A stretch of DNA of 36,980 bases from Ruminococcaceae bacterium UBA5905 (GCA_002431285.1 DJEF01000034.1:1-36980), one strand, 5' to 3'; positions 9,511-17,974 are shown, numbered from the stretch's first letter. Notes: generated from the letters alone by a model not told the origin. Numbers and translations are program-made.

Positions 9511-10788
9511 TTACTGTCTGCGGTATTGCTGTCCGGCCTGCTGTGCCGCCGCGCCCAGCATTTCCAGCTCGGTGAGCGCCGCCAGCAGCGCGGGCACGGT
9601 CAGACCGGACCGCTGTGCCAACTCGTCCACCGGGCAAGGGGAGTCCGTCAGCGATTCCCACACTCGCCGGGCCGTTTCCGATGCCGCCGGGCAAGCCTTT
9701 GGGGCTGCGGCCGCGTTCGCCGCGCCGGCGACAGTGCCCATGCTCTTGGACCCGGAAGCAGCCGCTCCGGCTTTGGCGCGGCGCTTCTTTTCTTTTGCCA
9801 GGCGCTTTTCCTGCTGCTTCTGCTCCCGGCGCACGGCGCGGTCGGTGGCGGGCACAGGGCGGCGCAGCTCCCGGCGCTGCATCTCCTCTCCGGCTGCCAC
9901 ATCCAGCATCCCGGGATACAGGGACGCATATTCCTCCAGAATATCGCCTGCGCCCCGGCAAATCATGGCGCCGCCCCGCAGCTCCGCATTGCAGCCCTCT
10001 CCCATGGGATCGGAGATGGCGGCAGGCAGCGCAAACAGATCGGCGCCCTCCTCCCGGGCGATCCGGGCGGTAATGCGGCCGCCGCTGCGCAGGGGTGTTT
10101 GCGCCACGAGAACCCCCTGACTCAAGCCCACCATCAGGCGATTGCGCACCGGATAGAGGCAATTCGGCTTAAAGCCGGGCGGAAACTCGGATACCAGCAG
10201 ACCGCCGTGATCCACCGCCATCCGCCGCACATCGGCTGTCTCCGCCGGATAATTGCCGTTCAGCTCACAGGCCATGACCACAATGGTGGCACCGCCTGCC
10301 GCCAGCGCACCCCGATGCGCTGCCGCATCAATGCCGCGCGCACCGCCGCTGACCACGATCAATCCACCGGCGGCCAGTCCGGCCGCCACGGCAAAAGCCT
10401 CCCGTTCGCCTGCGGGTGTGCATTTTCGTGTGCCCACCACCGCTATGGCGGGAGTGACATCCAGATCCGGCAGCGTTCCCCGACAGTACAGCACCGCCGG
10501 ACAGCCGTTCACCAGCTGGCGCAGACGGGAAGGATACAATGCGTCCTCCGGTGTCAGGATCCAGTCGCCGTCCTGCACGGTGCGTTCAAGGATCCCCCGC
10601 GCCTCCTCCAGCGAGCGCTCCGTCAGCCGCTCACACAGGGGCGCCGGCAGTCCCGTCTCCCGCAGAGCGGCCGGAGAAGCCTCATACACCGCCCGGGCGG
10701 TGCCGAAGGTGTCCAGCAGCTCGTTCATGTGCTTGTCTCCCAGCGGCAACGCCCGGGATAGCCAGATCCAGTATAAGCGGCTGTCCAT
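9511..10788 (-). CDS. dprA: DNA processing protein DprA
   Basis: DprA loads RecA onto incoming single-stranded DNA in natural transformation and is found widely even where competence is not proven. I choose the ATG at 10788 (MDSRLYWIWL), preceded by an AGGGAGG-containing leader; the frame is open further upstream, but that part has no family similarity. The 425-residue product has an N-terminal helical domain, the Rossmann-like core with VVGTRK (117-122) and SGGARGIDAAAHRG (147-160), a lysine/arginine-rich linker (about 310-340), and a C-terminal winged helix (from ARRVWESL). It precedes topA by 33 bases. Confidence 0.93.
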   Translation of the reverse strand: MDSRLYWIWLSRALPLGDKHMNELLDTFGTARAVYEASPAALRETGLPAPLCERLTERSLEEARGILERTVQDGDWILTPEDALYPSRLRQLVNGCPAVLYCRGTLPDLDVTPAIAVVGTRKCTPAGEREAFAVAAGLAAGGLIVVSGGARGIDAAAHRGALAAGGATIVVMACELNGNYPAETADVRRMAVDHGGLLVSEFPPGFKPNCLYPVRNRLMVGLSQGVLVAQTPLRSGGRITARIAREEGADLFALPAAISDPMGEGCNAELRGGAMICRGAGDILEEYASLYPGMLDVAAGEEMQRRELRRPVPATDRAVRREQKQQEKRLAKEKKRRAKAGAAASGSKSMGTVAGAANAAAAPKACPAASETARRVWESLTDSPCPVDELAQRSGLTVPALLAALTELEMLGAAAQQAGQQYRRQ

Positions 10789-10973
10789 CCTTTTCACCCT
10801 CCCTGCGACTGCTTTTGTTTTCCAAATGACGGGCGGTTGCCTGTTCCGGTTGGCCGGTTTTTCACCTCCGGCAACGCCCGCGCAGACTCGACCGCCCCCA
10901 TCAAACGCCCATTTTCTGACCAAGGGCACCCAGTCTCGGTGTCCGTCCTCTCCTGATATCTACTTCCTAACGA

Positions 10974-11759
10974 CTAACGCCTCATTTCCCACATCACGAT
11001 CCCGGCCGCCAGCGACGCATTCAGCGATTCGGCACGGCCGGTCATGGGAATGGTGATCCGTCGGGCACAAGCCGCCACCGTTTCCGGACGCAAGCCGTTG
11101 CCCTCATTGCCGATGACGCACAGAGACCCGGGGCCGAAAACCGCCGTCTGCACCGGGCAGGCATCCGCGTCCACCACGCAGGCATAGGCCCGCATCCCCC
11201 GCTCCTGTAAAGTGCGGATGGCTTCGGGCATGGATACGCCGGTCAGCATAGGCAATCGGAACACGCCCCCCATGCTGCTGCGCAACACCTTAGGGTTATA
11301 TACATCACAGCAGCCGGCGGACAGCACCAGTCCGTCCAGACCCAGCGCCTCCGCCGTGCGGATCATGGTTCCCACATTACCGGGGTCCTGAATATCCTCC
11401 AGCAGCCCATACCGACCCATGGTATCTATTGTATCCAAACTGAGCGGATTGTCAAGAATTTTTGCGATGCAGAATACCCCCTGCGGGGTGGCGGTATCCG
11501 CCATATACTGCGCCAGCTCCGGCGTGATCTCCGCCGTCTGCTCCGCCGCCGCTGTCAGAGCCTCCACCGCGGCACCGTAGGTTTCCCGCGCCGCCGGGGT
11601 ATACAGCACCGCCCGCACCGGCAGACCGGAGCTGAGCGCATCACCGCACAGCCGCGCCCCCTCCAGCGCAAAGCAGCCGCTCTGCCGCCGACGCTTCGTC
11701 TCCCGGCACAGCTGCCGCCATTCTTTCACCAGCGGGTTGTCCTTACTGGTCACAACCAT
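10974..11759 (-). CDS. SpoU/TrmH family RNA 2'-O-methyltransferase
   Basis: This is a SPOUT-fold methyltransferase that probably 2'-O-methylates rRNA or tRNA using S-adenosylmethionine. The 261-residue product begins MVVTSKDNPLVKEWRQL, the usual opening of the TrmH-like rRNA methylase group, and the ATG at 11759 has AGGTG about 7 bases upstream. The N-terminal substrate-binding domain (ETKRRRQSGCFALEGARL) is followed by the knot motifs DPGNVGTMIRTAEALG, VIGNEGNGL and IPMTGRAESLNASLAAGI. The exact RNA target cannot be told. A longer in-frame extension upstream has no family resemblance and poor ribosome-binding context. Confidence 0.88.
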   Translation of the reverse strand: MVVTSKDNPLVKEWRQLCRETKRRRQSGCFALEGARLCGDALSSGLPVRAVLYTPAARETYGAAVEALTAAAEQTAEITPELAQYMADTATPQGVFCIAKILDNPLSLDTIDTMGRYGLLEDIQDPGNVGTMIRTAEALGLDGLVLSAGCCDVYNPKVLRSSMGGVFRLPMLTGVSMPEAIRTLQERGMRAYACVVDADACPVQTAVFGPGSLCVIGNEGNGLRPETVAACARRITIPMTGRAESLNASLAAGIVMWEMRR

Positions 11760-12011
11760 CCCGTTCACCTCGTTTCGGTTCATCGGCTCGCCGCCGCAGG
11801 CCGGACGATCCCCGCTCCGACCCAAAAACGATCTGTGCACGATCCCTTTGCGGTTCAACCGCATATCTGTCGGTTTTGCCGTCCCCCGCTCCAAGCGCGT
11901 TCTCCGCCGGGGGCGCTGCGCCGTCTTTGACACGCGGTTTGCCGAAAATCCCGGACCGGGTGCGGGAAAGCGAATCGTTTCAGAAACGGCTGCGCCCGGA
12001 TCGCTTTGCCT

Positions 12012-12048
12012 AAAGAAAATTGCGTCCGCCGGAATCGACGGGCGCAAT
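12012..12048 (-). terminator. Rho-independent terminator after rplT
   Basis: On the minus strand, TTGCGCCCGTC and GGCGGACGCAA form an 11-bp stem (one G-U pair and one mismatch) around a six-base loop. TTTTCTTT follows directly. It lies 11 bases past the rplT stop and would end the infC-rpmI-rplT transcript. I see no gene in the roughly 225 bases between this hairpin and the methyltransferase start. Confidence 0.82.
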
Positions 12049-12058
12049 TGCATCTTTT

Positions 12059-12412
12059 TTACAGAGCCGCCTTGGCCTTTTCCACCAGCGCGGTGAAAGC
12101 AGCCGCATCGGACACCGCCAGCTCAGCCAGCATCTTGCGGTTGAGGGTGACGCCGGCCTTCTTCAGACCGTTCATGAAGGTGGAATAATTCATGCCGTTC
12201 AGCTTGGCCGCCGCATTGATGCGGGCGATCCACAGGCGACGGAAATCGCGCTTGCGCTGTTTACGGCCGATGTAGGCATACTGGCCGGACTTCATCACGG
12301 CTTCTTTCGCGGTCTTGAACAGCTTGGACTTAGCGCCATAGTAGCCCTTCGCCAGCTTCAGAACTTTCTTTCTTCTCTTGCGCGTCATCATTGCGCCTTT
12401 AATACGAGCCAT
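12059..12412 (-). CDS. rplT: 50S ribosomal protein L20
   Basis: L20 binds 23S rRNA early in large-subunit assembly. In Firmicutes it also represses its own operon by binding the leader. The 117-residue basic protein matches the family end to end, from [28 protein letters not shown] opening to the C-terminal [13 protein letters not shown] helix; the segments [20 protein letters not shown] and [10 protein letters not shown] are diagnostic. It is the last gene of infC-rpmI-rplT, 32 bases after rpmI, and is followed by a terminator. Confidence 0.98.
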   Translation of the reverse strand: MARIKGAMMTRKRRKKVLKLAKGYYGAKSKLFKTAKEAVMKSGQYAYIGRKQRKRDFRRLWIARINAAAKLNGMNYSTFMNGLKKAGVTLNRKMLAELAVSDAAAFTALVEKAKAAL

Positions 12413-12444
12413 TTTTCTTTACCTCCGTCTCTCGTCCGTTTCGA

Positions 12445-12642
12445 TTATTTGTAGGGGATCATACGCTTGATCGCCGACAGATTGGTCTTATCCGCCGCCA
12501 CCGTCTTGCGCAGATTTCTCTTACGCTTGGTCGTTTTCTTGTTGAGGATGTGAGACTTGTAGGCATGGCCGCGAATCGCCTTGCCGGTCTTGCTCAGCTT
12601 GAAACGCTTCTTCGCACCGCTGTGCGTTTTGATCTTAGGCAT
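12445..12642 (-). CDS. rpmI: 50S ribosomal protein L35
   Basis: L35 is a small basic large-subunit protein. The 65-residue product begins [20 protein letters not shown] and ends in IKRMIPYK, as expected. It lies between infC and rplT, the standard order, and is preceded by AGGAGG a few bases upstream of its ATG. Confidence 0.98.
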   Translation of the reverse strand: MPKIKTHSGAKKRFKLSKTGKAIRGHAYKSHILNKKTTKRKRNLRKTVAADKTNLSAIKRMIPYK

Positions 12643-12706
12643 ATTGTATGTCCTCCTTAATAACTTTTGTGTAAACAGGCGAAGCCTGTACGCAACAAAT
12701 GAATGA

Positions 12707-13225
12707 TTATTTCGCCGCCTTCGGGGCCAGGAACATCAGCATATTCCGTCCCTCCAGCTTGGCGGGCTTTTCGACGGTGGCGATCTCCGCCAGCGCCTCC
12801 GCAAACCGCCGCATGGGTTCCAATCCCATCTCCGGGTGCGCCATCTCGCGTCCGCGGAACCGAATGTTGACCTTCACCTTGTCGCCGTGCTGCAGGAACC
12901 GGGTCGCCTGCGCCACCTTGGTGTTGAAATCGCCCACATCAATATTCAGACCCAGGCGTACCTCTTTGATCTCCACCACCCGCTGATTCTTACGGGCTTC
13001 CTTCTCTTTCTTGGCCTGTTCAAAGCGGTATTTGCCGTAATCCATGATGCGGCACACCGGCGGCTGCGCCGTGGGGGCGATCTTCACCAGATCCAGCCCG
13101 GCCTCGTCGGCTAAATTCTGGGCATCCCGGGCGGACATCACGCCCAGCTGCGCCCCGTCAGCCCCGATAATGCGAAGCTGAGCATCCCGAATCTGTTCGT
13201 TGATCTGCAGTTCTTTCTTGGCTAT
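12707..13225 (-). CDS. infC: Translation initiation factor IF-3 (apparent AUA start)
   Basis: IF-3 keeps 30S subunits free and proofreads start codons. The family sequence begins at [15 protein letters not shown] and runs to [11 protein letters not shown], giving about 172 residues, the normal size. No ATG, GTG or TTG is placed at the correct start. Instead a strong GGAGGTG (about 13233-13239) is followed after seven bases by ATA at 13225 and then codons for A-K-K-E-L-Q. An ATG 144 bases upstream in frame would translate through the attenuator hairpin and has no family similarity. AUU starts on infC, used for autoregulation through IF-3's rejection of such codons, are known in other bacteria; AUA here is my inference from spacing. 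Confidence 0.93.
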   Translation of the reverse strand: MAKKELQINEQIRDAQLRIIGADGAQLGVMSARDAQNLADEAGLDLVKIAPTAQPPVCRIMDYGKYRFEQAKKEKEARKNQRVVEIKEVRLGLNIDVGDFNTKVAQATRFLQHGDKVKVNIRFRGREMAHPEMGLEPMRRFAEALAEIATVEKPAKLEGRNMLMFLAPKAAK

Positions 13226-13388
13226 GGGAAAGCACCTCCGTTCGGAATATACAAAAAAGCGGACAGCCACGCTGCCCGCACACCGAGATGCCGACACGGC
13301 CCTGCGGCCGGCGGCAGAAATAACGGTTATCGACCCTTCGGAACGGAATCCTGGGGTGAGAGCGGGCAAACGCTCTGCTTGATTTGCT
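13226..13388 (-). promoter_or_regulatory. infC leader with transcription attenuator
   Basis: The roughly 160-nt untranslated leader between the promoter and infC is GC-rich and able to fold. It ends with an intrinsic terminator: GCGGGCAGC and GCTGTCCGC (13271-13279 and 13259-13267) pair with one G-U and a three-base loop, and six T residues follow (13253-13258). This lies only about 14 bases before the infC ribosome binding site. A terminator there implies attenuation. The position fits the L20-controlled leaders known upstream of infC in low-GC Firmicutes; L20 binding is inferred, not seen. Confidence 0.75.
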
Positions 13389-13393
13389 CTGCC

Positions 13394-13422
13394 ATTATAC
13401 CAGCCGCTCGAGAAAATGTCAA
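13394..13422 (-). promoter_or_regulatory. Consensus promoter of infC-rpmI-rplT
   Basis: On the minus strand TTGACA (13417-13422) and TATAAT (13394-13399) are separated by exactly 17 bases, a perfect match to the housekeeping sigma-factor consensus. Transcription would start near 13388 and give the leader described above. The 115 bases upstream, up to the cdaR terminator, show no gene. Confidence 0.93.
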
Positions 13423-13539
13423 TAGGTTTTTTCGGATTTTTTTCGGTGCGGCCGCAACCCCGTAAATCTTCAAAGCGAACCTCACAGCAGGAATCAAAGC
13501 GGGATGGAGCCGGGACTCACGGCCGCCGACCGCCGCAAA

Positions 13540-13580
13540 ACGACAACACACCCGGCGAAAGCACTGCTTCCGCCGGGTGC
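13540..13580 (-). terminator. Terminator after cdaR
   Basis: CACCCGGCGGAAGCA pairs with TGCTTTCGCCGGGTG (13549-13579), 14-15 bp with one G-U pair. It starts a few bases past the cdaR stop on the minus strand and is followed by a modest T-rich tail (TGTTGTCGTTTTG). The stem is strong and the tail imperfect. Confidence 0.7.
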
Positions 13581-13588
13581 TCTTTCGG

Positions 13589-14911
13589 TCAGCCGCTGCT
13601 GACCGATACCACCAGATCCACGCCGTTTTTCGTATCCCCGTAATACGCCCACACGGTATCTCGGCCGTTGACCGTGATCCGTGCCGTCACCGTCTGCTTG
13701 CCGGTGGCGGAAATGCCGGTGGCATCCACCGTCACCAGTACATCGGACGCTTTGATCTGCGACAGCGCCCGGGAGGGGCCGCACAGAGTCACGCCGGTCA
13801 GCACCGACTGACTGCCGGTGACCGTATACCCGGCGGGCACATTGGTGAACCGCAAATTGGCGTCGCCGATGGCTATATCCAGCTTACGGCTGGACACGCC
13901 GGGCAGACGCACCTGCAATTTCACGGCGGTCACGCCGCCATCCACCCGGATCCCCTCCGGTGCATCCAGCGCGACCTCCTGGGTCAACTGTCCCGGCTGC
14001 AGCCGGTCAAAATCCAGCTGCACCTTGCTTTGCAGCGCCTGCTCATACTCGTCCAGTTCACTGGGCACACCCCACATCTCCAGCGTGGAGGGGGTGGCCG
14101 TGATGAGATCGTTCTGTCCCTGATAACCGGCCGGCACGTGCAGCAACGCCGGAGTCAGCTTCACCTGCCGATAGCTCAGCACCGGCACCGTCACGCCGAT
14201 CTGCCCGTCCTCGGCATTCTTGAAGGACACGCCTTTCAGCACCTCACCGGCCTCATTGCGCGCCTCCAGCCGTCCGGTGAAGGTCTGCGCCTCCCCAATC
14301 ACGGCGGTGTCATCCACCACCGCCGCCACCGTGGCGATACGCCCCACCGTCCCACGGGGACCGCTGACGGTGATCTTGCCGTCGGTCATGGCGGCGCCGC
14401 TGCAGATCGGCGTGCCGAACTGCATGGTCTGCTCATCCACGACCGTCAGGTTGGGAATCTCCACCGTCACCGGGAACGCCGACTCTCTCCAGGCGTCCAC
14501 CGTCACCGTGACGGTGCTGTTGGTGCCGTCCGTTCCCACCACGCTCTGGATGGAATAATCCCCGGAGGAGGTGGCGCGCAGGGGCAGCGTATAGGTGCCC
14601 TCCCGAATGACGTTACCGGTATCGGCGGTGACGGTGATGTCCGCCGCCGTCAGCTTGCTGACCACCGAGCGCAGACCGTGCACCCGCACGGTGGCAGTAC
14701 TGTCCCCGCCCTCGGTGACACGCAGATTCAGGGTCTGGGTGGCGTAATCGTTCAGCGTCACGGACACCGGCACACCGGTGATCACCTGATCCTCGGCATT
14801 GCTGGGACCATACACCACCAGCGCCCACACGAGGATCGCCAGCACCAGCGACACCACCAGCATCAGCTTATCGTTGTGCATCAGCCGGCTCAAAGAGATC
14901 CGATGTTTCAC
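13589..14911 (-). CDS. cdaR: YbbR-domain protein, regulator of CdaA
   Basis: CdaR-type proteins sit outside the membrane and modulate the diadenylate cyclase CdaA. The 440-residue product has one N-terminal membrane helix (MLVVSLVLAILVWALVVYG) and then a long extracytoplasmic part built of repeated YbbR-type beta domains (segments such as ITGVPVSVTLNDY, FPVTVEIPNL, KLTPALLHVPAGYQGQ and FTNVPAGYTVTGSQS). I start it at the GTG at 14911, which overlaps the cdaA stop in GTGA and has AGGGGG upstream; the usual upstream ATG call would lie inside cdaA. The overlap indicates translational coupling. The usual third gene, glmM, does not follow. Confidence 0.9.
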   Translation of the reverse strand: MKHRISLSRLMHNDKLMLVVSLVLAILVWALVVYGPSNAEDQVITGVPVSVTLNDYATQTLNLRVTEGGDSTATVRVHGLRSVVSKLTAADITVTADTGNVIREGTYTLPLRATSSGDYSIQSVVGTDGTNSTVTVTVDAWRESAFPVTVEIPNLTVVDEQTMQFGTPICSGAAMTDGKITVSGPRGTVGRIATVAAVVDDTAVIGEAQTFTGRLEARNEAGEVLKGVSFKNAEDGQIGVTVPVLSYRQVKLTPALLHVPAGYQGQNDLITATPSTLEMWGVPSELDEYEQALQSKVQLDFDRLQPGQLTQEVALDAPEGIRVDGGVTAVKLQVRLPGVSSRKLDIAIGDANLRFTNVPAGYTVTGSQSVLTGVTLCGPSRALSQIKASDVLVTVDATGISATGKQTVTARITVNGRDTVWAYYGDTKNGVDLVVSVSSG

Positions 14912-15786
14912 GATCTCGCCCCCTTTCTGCGGCGACGGATGCGCGGTTTCGTTTCCTCCGCGTTCCACAGTATGCGATCCGCCAGCGCTTTTTTCAGGGT
15001 TTCTTTCGTGTAGTTCCGGGTCAGCTCACCGGACTCCGCCAGAGAAATGGCGCCGGTCTCCTCCGACAGGATCACCACCACGCAGTCGGAGTTTTCGCTC
15101 ATGCCCACGCCCGCCCGGTGACGGGTGCCCAGCTCCCGGCTGATCTGCAAATTATCGGTCAGCGGCAGGATGCAGCCCGCCGCATAAATCTTGCCCTCCC
15201 GGATGATCATGGCTCCGTCATGCAGCGGCGCCTTATTGAAAAATATGTTGGAGATCAGCTCGCCGGACGGCTCCGCCTCGATCAGCGTCCCGGAACGGGC
15301 GATCTCGCCCAATCGGGTGGAACGCTCCAGCACGATGAGCGCGCCCATCTTCTGCCGCTGCAGAATCTCCACCGCATCGGCGGTGGCATCAATCGCCTTA
15401 TTCCACTGTTCCACCAGCGCTGTGCTGTCCATGCTGTTCAGCCCGCCGAAAATGCGCAGCACCCCCAGCCGGGAATGTCCCGCCTGCTCCAGCGCCCGGC
15501 GGATCTCCGGCTGAAACACCACCACCAGCAGCAGCAGCCCGTTGTCGAAGATCGCCTTTAATACGTATTCCACCGTGGTCAGCCGCAGCAGGTATGCCAA
15601 CAAATACATGAACGCCAGGATCAGGATGCCCTTGATCAGCTGCTCCGCCCGGGAATCCCGCACCAGTCGGATCAGAAAATAGATGATCAGGGCAACCACC
15701 AGAATATCCAGCGTATCCGTCACCCAATGATACGATCCGAAAAACAGCTTGATCTGCTCCCAAATCATCTGAAAAAAAGCTGCCAT
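14908..15786 (-). CDS. cdaA: Diadenylate cyclase CdaA
   Basis: CdaA joins two ATP molecules into cyclic di-AMP, which controls potassium and osmolyte balance and is essential in many Firmicutes. From the ATG at 15786 the product has 292 residues. Hydrophobic helices are at about 26-40, 52-70 and 80-91. A DAC domain follows, with the catalytic DGA at 190-192 and RHR at 222-224 (ELGTRHRAG). The start has AGGGGGCAAAGGA upstream; the frame is open 15 codons further but with poorer context. It is the first gene of the pair with cdaR. Confidence 0.95.
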   Translation of the reverse strand: MAAFFQMIWEQIKLFFGSYHWVTDTLDILVVALIIYFLIRLVRDSRAEQLIKGILILAFMYLLAYLLRLTTVEYVLKAIFDNGLLLLVVVFQPEIRRALEQAGHSRLGVLRIFGGLNSMDSTALVEQWNKAIDATADAVEILQRQKMGALIVLERSTRLGEIARSGTLIEAEPSGELISNIFFNKAPLHDGAMIIREGKIYAAGCILPLTDNLQISRELGTRHRAGVGMSENSDCVVVILSEETGAISLAESGELTRNYTKETLKKALADRILWNAEETKPRIRRRRKGARS

Positions 15787-15880
15787 GTCCTTTGCCCCCT
15801 GCGTCCGACAAGCCGCCTGCCGCGGCTCCATTTATCTGCATCCGGCGGGTTGCCGCCGTTCCATTTCCATACAGCATATA

Positions 15881-15908
15881 ATTATAGCATATTTTTTGCG
15901 GGGTGCAA
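15881..15908 (-). promoter_or_regulatory. Promoter of cdaA-cdaR
   Basis: On the minus strand TTGCAC (15903-15908) and TATAAT (15881-15886) are 16 bases apart. The promoter overlaps the last codons of the cysteine desulfurase gene. The leader before the cdaA ATG is about 90 bases and contains a small CGGCGG-CAAC-CCGCCG hairpin. Confidence 0.75.
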
Positions 15909-17048
15909 TGTTTTTTGCGTAATTTGAATAAAAAATTTACAAATTTGTTCGACCTCTTTCGCGTTGGAAAAAGCCGACGGCGCCAGCCGCACCGTTCCGT
16001 CCGGCAGAGTGCCGAATCGGGTGTGTGCCAGCGGGGCGCAGTGCAGCCCCGCCCGCACGGCGATATCCGCCGCCGCCAGACGCTCCCCCACCTGCTCGCT
16101 GGGAATCCCCTCTACGTTAAGGGACAATACCGGAGCGGATTTCCCCGGCTCCGGCCGGGGGGTGTACAGGCGGATGCCGGGTCGCCCCTGCAGCCGGTCA
16201 TACATCTGTTGCAGCAGCCCCAATTCATGGCGGTAGATACGTTCCCGTCCCTGATTCTGTATAAATATCAGTCCGGCCAGCAGACCACACAGCCCCGGCG
16301 TATTGGGGGTGCCGCTCTCCAACCGGTCGGGCAGCTCCTGCGGCTGCTCCGGCCGACGGGAATAGCTGCCGGTGCCGCCCCGCAGCAGAGGTGTGACCCG
16401 CTCCCGCTCCCGGCACAGCAGCAGACCCGTGCCCATGGGCGCATACAGCCCCTTGTGCGCCGCCACGCACAGATAGTCGATGCCGTCCTGTTCCATATGG
16501 AGCGGCAGCACCCCTGCCGACTGCGCCGCATCCACGCACAAGGGCAGTCCATACGCGTGCGCCAGCTCCGCCAGCCGCTTGACCGGAAAGGTCACGCCGA
16601 ATACGTTGGAGGCATGGGTGCAGACGATCAGCCGGGTATCCCGGCGGATCGCCCGGCGAAAATTCTCCACCAGCGCATCCTCATCCGCATCCCACGCCGC
16701 CACATCGTAGCGGGGAAACCGGGGCGACAGCGCATACACCGGCCGCCACACGGCATTGTGCTCCAAGTCGGAAATGACGACCCGTCCGCCGTCCGCCAGC
16801 AGCGCCCGGATCACATAATTCAGCGACGCGGTGCAATTCGGGGTAAAGATCACCCCGGTAGGGTCGGACAGGCCGAAAAACGCCGCCGCCGCCTCCCGGC
16901 AGCGATACAGCTGCTCCGAGGTGGCCAGACTCATGGCGTGGCCGCCCCGGCCGGGGTTTGCCCCGTATTGCCGCAGCGCCGCCGCCACCGCCTGCTGCAC
17001 CGCCGGGGGTTTCGGATAGGTGGTGGCGGCATTATCCCAATAGATCAC
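15882..17048 (-). CDS. Cysteine desulfurase family aminotransferase (class V)
   Basis: This PLP enzyme probably takes sulfur (or selenium) from cysteine as an enzyme-bound persulfide. The 388-residue product begins with a GTG codon (IYWDNAATTYPKP), with GGAGGA upstream. It keeps the PLP lysine at about residue 199 (VAAHKGLYAP), the aspartate in CVDAAQSAG and the catalytic-cysteine loop GLHCAPLAH (C337), resembling SufS/Csd-type enzymes. It forms a unit with the DUF3343 gene 12 bases upstream. In clostridia that pairing is linked to selenium or sulfur carrier chemistry, but the acceptor is not known and no selD or selA is nearby. Confidence 0.88.
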   Translation of the reverse strand: MIYWDNAATTYPKPPAVQQAVAAALRQYGANPGRGGHAMSLATSEQLYRCREAAAAFFGLSDPTGVIFTPNCTASLNYVIRALLADGGRVVISDLEHNAVWRPVYALSPRFPRYDVAAWDADEDALVENFRRAIRRDTRLIVCTHASNVFGVTFPVKRLAELAHAYGLPLCVDAAQSAGVLPLHMEQDGIDYLCVAAHKGLYAPMGTGLLLCRERERVTPLLRGGTGSYSRRPEQPQELPDRLESGTPNTPGLCGLLAGLIFIQNQGRERIYRHELGLLQQMYDRLQGRPGIRLYTPRPEPGKSAPVLSLNVEGIPSEQVGERLAAADIAVRAGLHCAPLAHTRFGTLPDGTVRLAPSAFSNAKEVEQICKFFIQITQKTLHPAKNML

Positions 17049-17060
17049 GGCACATCCTCC

Positions 17061-17282
17061 TCACAGCGCTTCACTGACACGCACCACCCGCACACCGCTG
17101 CCCCGCAAGATGCGTTCGGCCTGTCCTACCCGTTCCGTCACCAGCAGACTGTACCCGCAGCCGTCTCCGGCAGCCGGGCCGGAGGAGCGATGCACATAGG
17201 CGCGGATGCCCTGCTGCTCCAGCAGACGCTTGCCCCGCATGGCATTGGTGATGGAGCCTACGTGAATATGATAGTTCGCCAT
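17061..17282 (-). CDS. DUF3343 putative Se/S carrier-like protein
   Basis: This 73-residue protein starts at the ATG at 17282 (MANYHIHVGSIT), which has GAGGGG upstream. It shows the family pattern: an N-terminal strand, a helix with MRGKRLLEQQGI, then a lone conserved cysteine in GDGCGYSLLV and a final V-RVVRVSEAL strand. The cysteine matches the S-C-G position of DUF3343 proteins annotated as putative Se/S carriers. It lies directly before the cysteine desulfurase gene, so it may accept the persulfide. That partnership is inference from position. Confidence 0.78.
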   Translation of the reverse strand: MANYHIHVGSITNAMRGKRLLEQQGIRAYVHRSSGPAAGDGCGYSLLVTERVGQAERILRGSGVRVVRVSEAL

Positions 17283-17376
17283 CGGATCCCCTCCCCTCAA
17301 CCCTCAGTGTATGCCAAAATCCGTCGATCCGACACAGAAACTCCCGGCAAAGGAAAGAATTTCTGCGAAAACACCC

Positions 17377-17405
17377 TTGACGGGGGCGGGAATATGGGGT
17401 ATCAT
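17377..17405 (+). promoter_or_regulatory. Promoter of the DUF1292 gene and possible RNA
   Basis: TTGACG (17377-17382) and TATCAT (17400-17405) are 17 bases apart on the plus strand. Initiation near 17412 gives a short leader with AAAGGAG before the DUF1292 ATG. Confidence 0.82.
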
Positions 17406-17445
17406 AGTGTCAGAGAAACTCAAACGCAAAGGAGCGGTAAGAGCT

Positions 17446-17766
17446 ATGAGCGAAGAATACGGGAACGATCTGGTGAGCGTGCTGGACGATGAGGGCAACG
17501 AGCACCAGTTTGAGATTCTGGATGCCATCGAGACCGACGACGGACGGTATGTGGCGCTGCTGCCGGTGTATTCCGATGCCGAGGAGGCCATCGAGGATGA
17601 CGGCGAGCTGGTCATCTTACAGGTCGTGGAGGAAAACGGCGAGGATCTGCTGACCCCCATCGAGGACGACGATGCCTTCGACGAGATCGCCGGCATCTTC
17701 GAGGAACGGCTGGCGGACTATTACGAGATCCAGTCCGACGACGGCGCCGATCCCTCTCTGAGTTGA
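17446..17766 (+). CDS. DUF1292 (YrzB-like) protein
   Basis: This 106-residue, very acidic protein starts at the ATG at 17446 (MSEEYGNDLVSVLDDEG), which has AAAGGAG upstream. The body 'HQFEILDAIETDDGRYVALLPV' and 'DDGELVILQVVEENGED' is the diagnostic core of DUF1292/YrzB proteins; these are widespread in Firmicutes and have no settled function. The acidic C-terminal half (EDDDAFDEIAGIFEERLADYY) is usual. The gene is alone on the plus strand here, not next to yqgF and alaS as in many relatives. A structured RNA candidate begins immediately after its stop codon. Confidence 0.9.
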   Translation: MSEEYGNDLVSVLDDEGNEHQFEILDAIETDDGRYVALLPVYSDAEEAIEDDGELVILQVVEENGEDLLTPIEDDDAFDEIAGIFEERLADYYEIQSDDGADPSLS

Positions 17767-17940
17767 CCCGTCTCCTGCTGTGCACGTGGACTGCTGTCTT
17801 TTAACCCTACTACATTTGGAATTCGGGAATCCTGCTCCGTCTCCGGAGTGCAGACCTCCCCGCCCCCCGGCGGGAAGAAGGGAGCCGGAAAGAGACGGGC
17901 GTTTACCCACCTGCTGTATTTAGTAGCAGGTTATACCGAC
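17767..17940 (+). ncRNA. ssrS: Structured RNA candidate, possibly 6S RNA
   Basis: Directly after the DUF1292 stop lies a sequence without coding signs but with strong pairing. CCCGTCTC (17767-17774) pairs with GAGACGGG (17892-17899). Inside are the hairpins CTGCTCCG-TCTC-CGGAGTGCAG (17832-17853) and CCCGCC-CCCC-GGCGGG. An alternative fold pairs CCTGCT (17774-17779) with AGCAGG near 17930 and GTGG with CCAC, giving a long interrupted rod of about 160 nt. Size, closing stem and interrupted-rod shape are compatible with clostridial 6S RNA, which binds the housekeeping RNA polymerase. I cannot search a covariance model, so the 6S identity is tentative; the strength of structure is what I actually see. 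Confidence 0.45.
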
Positions 17941-17974
17941 GGCATTACGACATGGCGGGACTACGGTAACGGAT

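Noticed and set aside
10789..10929. N-terminal extension of dprA by 47 codons
   Set aside because: The extension lacks family similarity, while the internal ATG at 10788 has a good ribosome binding site and the normal opening.
11760..12053. N-terminal extension of the RNA methyltransferase
   Set aside because: The added residues show no family pattern; the ATG at 11759 has AGGTG upstream and begins the conserved sequence.
17767..17940. Signal recognition particle RNA or tmRNA
   Set aside because: The conserved SRP helix 8 pattern and any tRNA-like ends or tag frame are absent.
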